Below, in pieces: positions 5,127 through 6,846 of a DNA stretch of 6,846 nt. A model generated the notes under the pieces. The model did not search any database and was not told where the DNA came from. It saw nothing but the letters and a program-made list of their open reading frames with translations. Both the position numbers and the translations under genes were made by a program. The DNA lies in NCBI GenBank assembly GCA_900544105.1, contig UQUC01000093.1, positions 1 to 6,846 on the forward strand, given 5' to 3'. Each line of letters starts with the position of its first letter. Positions within the stretch are counted from its first letter, which is position 1. This stretch comes from an uncultured Oscillibacter sp. GTDB taxonomy: Bacteria; Bacillota; Clostridia; Oscillospirales; Oscillospiraceae.

Positions 5127-5219
5127 AAGGATTTCAATGGCGCAGGACACCCTTCTTGGGTTTCCCGCGCACACCCTTCCTTACCGTCGCGGAGAATTCA
5201 CAACTTTATCGACAGTCTC

Positions 5220-5243
5220 ACCGGCGGTCTAATGACCGCCGGT
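5220..5243 (-). terminator. Hairpin directly after tsaD, probable terminator
   Basis: ACCGGCGGTC (5220-5229) and GACCGCCGGT (5234-5243) form a perfect 10-bp stem with a TAAT loop, only 5 bp after the tsaD stop. No T-run follows on the - strand (GAGACTGTCG), so it may need help from the downstream hairpins or act as a 3'-end stabiliser. It is also the right-hand hairpin of the 5032-5245 element; the near-copy at 5034-5057 differs at three of 24 positions, one of which breaks a pair. Confidence 0.45.
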
Positions 5244-5248
5244 ATCGT

Positions 5249-6256
5249 TTATTCGCTGATGTCGCGGGTGGCGTAGGCGTTCAGGTCCATGCCCGCCGTA
5301 TGGCCCGCCAGATATTCGTAATACCCCTGTGCGCCGATCATGGCACCATTGTCGCCGCACCACCGCAGCGGCGGCAGATACAGCCGGCAGCCGGCTTTTT
5401 CGCAGGCCCGCTCCAGGTCCGCCCGGATAACGGAGTTGGCCGCCACGCCGCCGGCGGCGACGATGGCGGTGCGGCCAGACTGCTTTGCGGCTTCCATGAC
5501 GCGGGGGACCAGCGTATCGCTGACAGCCTGGGCGAAGTCCCGGGCCAGTGCCGGGGCATCCAGCGGCTCGCCCACCTGCTCGGCGTGATGGGCCAGATTC
5601 ACCACAGCCGTTTTCAGGCCGGAAAAGCTCATATCCAGCGGGGCACCCTCCACATGGGAATGGGGCAGGGTGTAGACACCGCCCTTGGACTGCTGGGCCA
5701 GCTTATCCATAGGTGCGCCGCCGGGGTAGGGAAGTCCCAACACCCGGGCCGCCTTGTCAAAGCATTCTCCCGCCGCATCGTCCCGGGTCGCACCCAAAAT
5801 TTCCAGATCCGTATAATCCCGGACGTCCACAATCATGGTGTTGCCCCCGGAGATGGCCAGTGCCAGGAAGGGTGGCTCCAGCTCCGGGAAGGCCAGATAG
5901 TTAGCGGCGATATGCCCCCGGACATGGTGCACCGGGATCAGAGGCACCCCAAGGCCGTAGGCCACGGATTTGGCAAAGCTCAAGCCCACCAGTACGGCCC
6001 CGATGAGGCCGGGGGCGTAGGTGACAGCCACAGCGTCAATATCCTGCCGGGTGCAGCCGGCGTCCGCCAAGGCTTTTTCTGTCAGGGCCGCGATCACTTC
6101 AACATGCTTGCGTGAGGCCAACTCCGGTACCACGCCGCCGTACAGGGCATGGAGGTCTGCCTGAGATGCAATGGCATCGGACAACACCCGCCGTCCGTCC
6201 TCCACCACCGCCACGGCGGTCTCGTCGCAGGAGGATTCAAAGGCTAAAATCTTCAT
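5249..6256 (-). CDS. tsaD: tRNA N6-adenosine threonylcarbamoyltransferase TsaD
   Basis: TsaD transfers the threonylcarbamoyl group from threonylcarbamoyl-AMP to A37 of tRNAs that read ANN codons, working with TsaB and TsaE in the cytosol. The 335-residue length is normal for the Kae1/TsaD/Gcp family. Motifs: start M-K-I-L-A-F-E-S-S-C-D-E-T-A (1-14), G-G-V-V-P-E-L-A-S-R-x-H (40-51), the metal site H111-V-R-G-H115, S-G-G-N-T (136-140), R-D-D-A-A-G-E-x-F-D-K (158-168), P-Y-P-G-G (176-180), S-F-S-G-L-K-T (210-216), A-G-G-V-A-A-N (268-274) and C-G-D-N-G-A-M-I (300-307) with metal ligand D302. All expected active-site residues are present. The start ATG at 6256 begins the conserved N-terminus exactly, although the nearest GGAG is 14 nt away, which suggests modest initiation or coupling to the upstream GNAT gene 39 bp before it. 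TsaB and TsaE are not in the window. Confidence 0.97.
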   Translation of the reverse strand: MKILAFESSCDETAVAVVEDGRRVLSDAIASQADLHALYGGVVPELASRKHVEVIAALTEKALADAGCTRQDIDAVAVTYAPGLIGAVLVGLSFAKSVAYGLGVPLIPVHHVRGHIAANYLAFPELEPPFLALAISGGNTMIVDVRDYTDLEILGATRDDAAGECFDKAARVLGLPYPGGAPMDKLAQQSKGGVYTLPHSHVEGAPLDMSFSGLKTAVVNLAHHAEQVGEPLDAPALARDFAQAVSDTLVPRVMEAAKQSGRTAIVAAGGVAANSVIRADLERACEKAGCRLYLPPLRWCGDNGAMIGAQGYYEYLAGHTAGMDLNAYATRDISE

Positions 6257-6295
6257 AGCTACGCTTCTTTCTCCAAAAGATCGGCGTTTTCCGCC

Positions 6296-6846
6296 TTACT
6301 GCTGCCAGGGCACCTTTGGCCCCGGTGCCGCCTTGGGATCAAAGGGGATCCGAACATACTTGTGGTACTTGTCCGCAGAAAATGTATTCTCGTAAACGAA
6401 CCGGTGTTCTTCCATCAGGGCGGCGTCATCCACCGGGCCGTCGGCGAGATACAGGGTCTTGTAGTGGACGCCGAACATCTCCGTATCATACCCGGCGGTC
6501 CGCAGGCCGCACCGGGCATAGAACCCCAACCGCCGCCGGGCCATCTCCGGGTCCGGCGCGTCCTCCGGAGCTTCCGACTCTCCGAAGATCACCGTGTCCG
6601 CCTCCCGCTCCCGCAGCTTCTCCAGGATGGATGCACCGACGCCACCGTTGCGGCGGATACTGGAAACGCACAGGTAATCCAGCAATGCCCAGCCGGGATG
6701 TCCCAGCCAGAGGAATGCCTCGCCTACGATATTGTCTCCGTCAAACAGGCAGTAGGGCTTGTACCAGCCCTCCGCCCAGCTCTGCTCAATATTCCGCAGG
6801 GGTTTTAATTCCGCTGTGGGAAACGCTTCCTTCAGGTCCCGGTCAT
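6296..6846 (-). CDS. GNAT-family N-acetyltransferase, 5' end outside the window
   Basis: About 182 codons are visible; the frame is open to the right edge, so the start lies beyond it (a TTG at 6685 is internal, since similar-quality sequence continues upstream of it). The upstream part reads D-R-D-L-K-E-A-F-P-T-A-E-L-K-P-L and Y-C-L-F-D-G-D-N-I-V-G-E-A-F-L-W, the beta2-beta3 pattern of GNAT enzymes. Then D-Y-L-C-V-S-S-I-R-R-N-G-G-V-G-A-S-I-L gives beta4 and the acetyl-CoA pyrophosphate loop (R-R-N-G-G-V-G), and R-R-L-G-F-Y-A-R-C-G-L gives the typical helix 4. The final 50 residues (W-Q-Q end) are an extra tail. The enzyme should use acetyl-CoA to acylate an unknown amine. It precedes tsaD by 39 bp, probably in one operon, but it lacks the compact form of RimI, the usual GNAT partner of tsaD. 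Confidence 0.82.
   Translation of the reverse strand, partial: DRDLKEAFPTAELKPLRNIEQSWAEGWYKPYCLFDGDNIVGEAFLWLGHPGWALLDYLCVSSIRRNGGVGASILEKLREREADTVIFGESEAPEDAPDPEMARRRLGFYARCGLRTAGYDTEMFGVHYKTLYLADGPVDDAALMEEHRFVYENTFSADKYHKYVRIPFDPKAAPGPKVPWQQ

Larger units (their letters stand above)
5032..5245. mobile_element. MITE-like non-coding element with terminal inverted repeats
   Basis: The left end 5032-5068 and the right end 5209-5245 are inverted copies over 37 bp, with 29 identical positions and no gaps. Each end holds a hairpin (5034-5057 and 5220-5243), then after an identical 5-nt gap TGTCGA (left) or TCGACA (right). The middle carries a third, perfect hairpin (5094-5126) and two direct copies of ACACCCTTC (5147-5155, 5171-5179). 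I see no plausible ORF in it. Layout and size fit a miniature inverted-repeat element or a dispersed intergenic repeat. No clear target duplication is visible apart from AT at both edges, which merely extends the inverted repeat. Alternatively it is a set of back-to-back terminators. It fills most of the gene-free stretch between cysK and tsaD. Confidence 0.5.

Noticed and set aside
5156..6115. Long open frame of 319 codons on the + strand opposite tsaD
   Set aside because: It is the antisense of a fully conserved tsaD gene, rich in Gly, Arg, Gln and His as GC-rich shadow frames are, and has no family motif or ribosome binding site.

Overview
The window reads as chromosomal DNA of a GC-rich, low-GC-lineage Gram-positive (Firmicutes), most likely a gut Oscillospiraceae-type bacterium (Flavonifractor, Lawsonibacter and Oscillibacter relatives). 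This is inferred from strong AGGAGG-type ribosome binding sites, consensus sigma-A promoters, G/C-rich third codon positions, a ThrRS-like/uridine-kinase fusion protein typical of clostridia, and the general look of CysK, TsaD and the symporter. Assignment to a genus is a guess. No rRNA, tRNA or CRISPR was seen.

Left part (1-1078): a mosaic of truncated genes. A + strand M23 (LytM-type) peptidase fragment runs in from the window edge and loses its homology near base 160, just before the catalytic HxH. On the - strand, the N-terminal third of a sodium:solute symporter (start 1078) is joined in frame, near base 620, to the C-terminal end of a phage major capsid protein. That is followed 4 bp later by the start of a gp6-like head-tail connector, which is itself cut at about base 140-160. 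A piece of roughly 470 bp from a phage head-gene cluster, in native gene order, therefore sits between two unrelated truncated chromosomal genes. This is either a genuine prophage scar or an assembly chimera.

Middle (1079-3793): the symporter leader contains two candidate promoters and a perfect 15-bp-arm palindrome. Upstream lies a TetR-family regulator (- strand). It is divergent from a 554-residue protein made of a TGS-like domain, a ThrRS editing-like domain without metal ligands, and a uridine-kinase-type P-loop domain. That gene has a good promoter and ends in a strong intrinsic terminator.

Cysteine region (3827-5015): a perfect consensus promoter drives a leader of about 140 nt. The leader holds a 13-codon ORF (MNRMTPGFRCCQE) with its own Shine-Dalgarno and tandem Cys codons, 54 bp before the cysteine synthase gene cysK. 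This looks like a cysteine-sensing leader-peptide attenuator and is the most interesting observation here. A 6-7 bp pairing that could mask the cysK ribosome binding site overlaps the leader stop codon.

Right part (5016-6846): a non-coding element of about 214 bp (5032-5245) has 37-bp imperfect terminal inverted repeats and an internal perfect hairpin, resembling a MITE or dispersed intergenic repeat. It abuts the stop of tsaD (tRNA t6A synthesis, - strand). Upstream of tsaD, probably in the same operon, is the 3' part of a GNAT acetyltransferase gene cut by the window edge.
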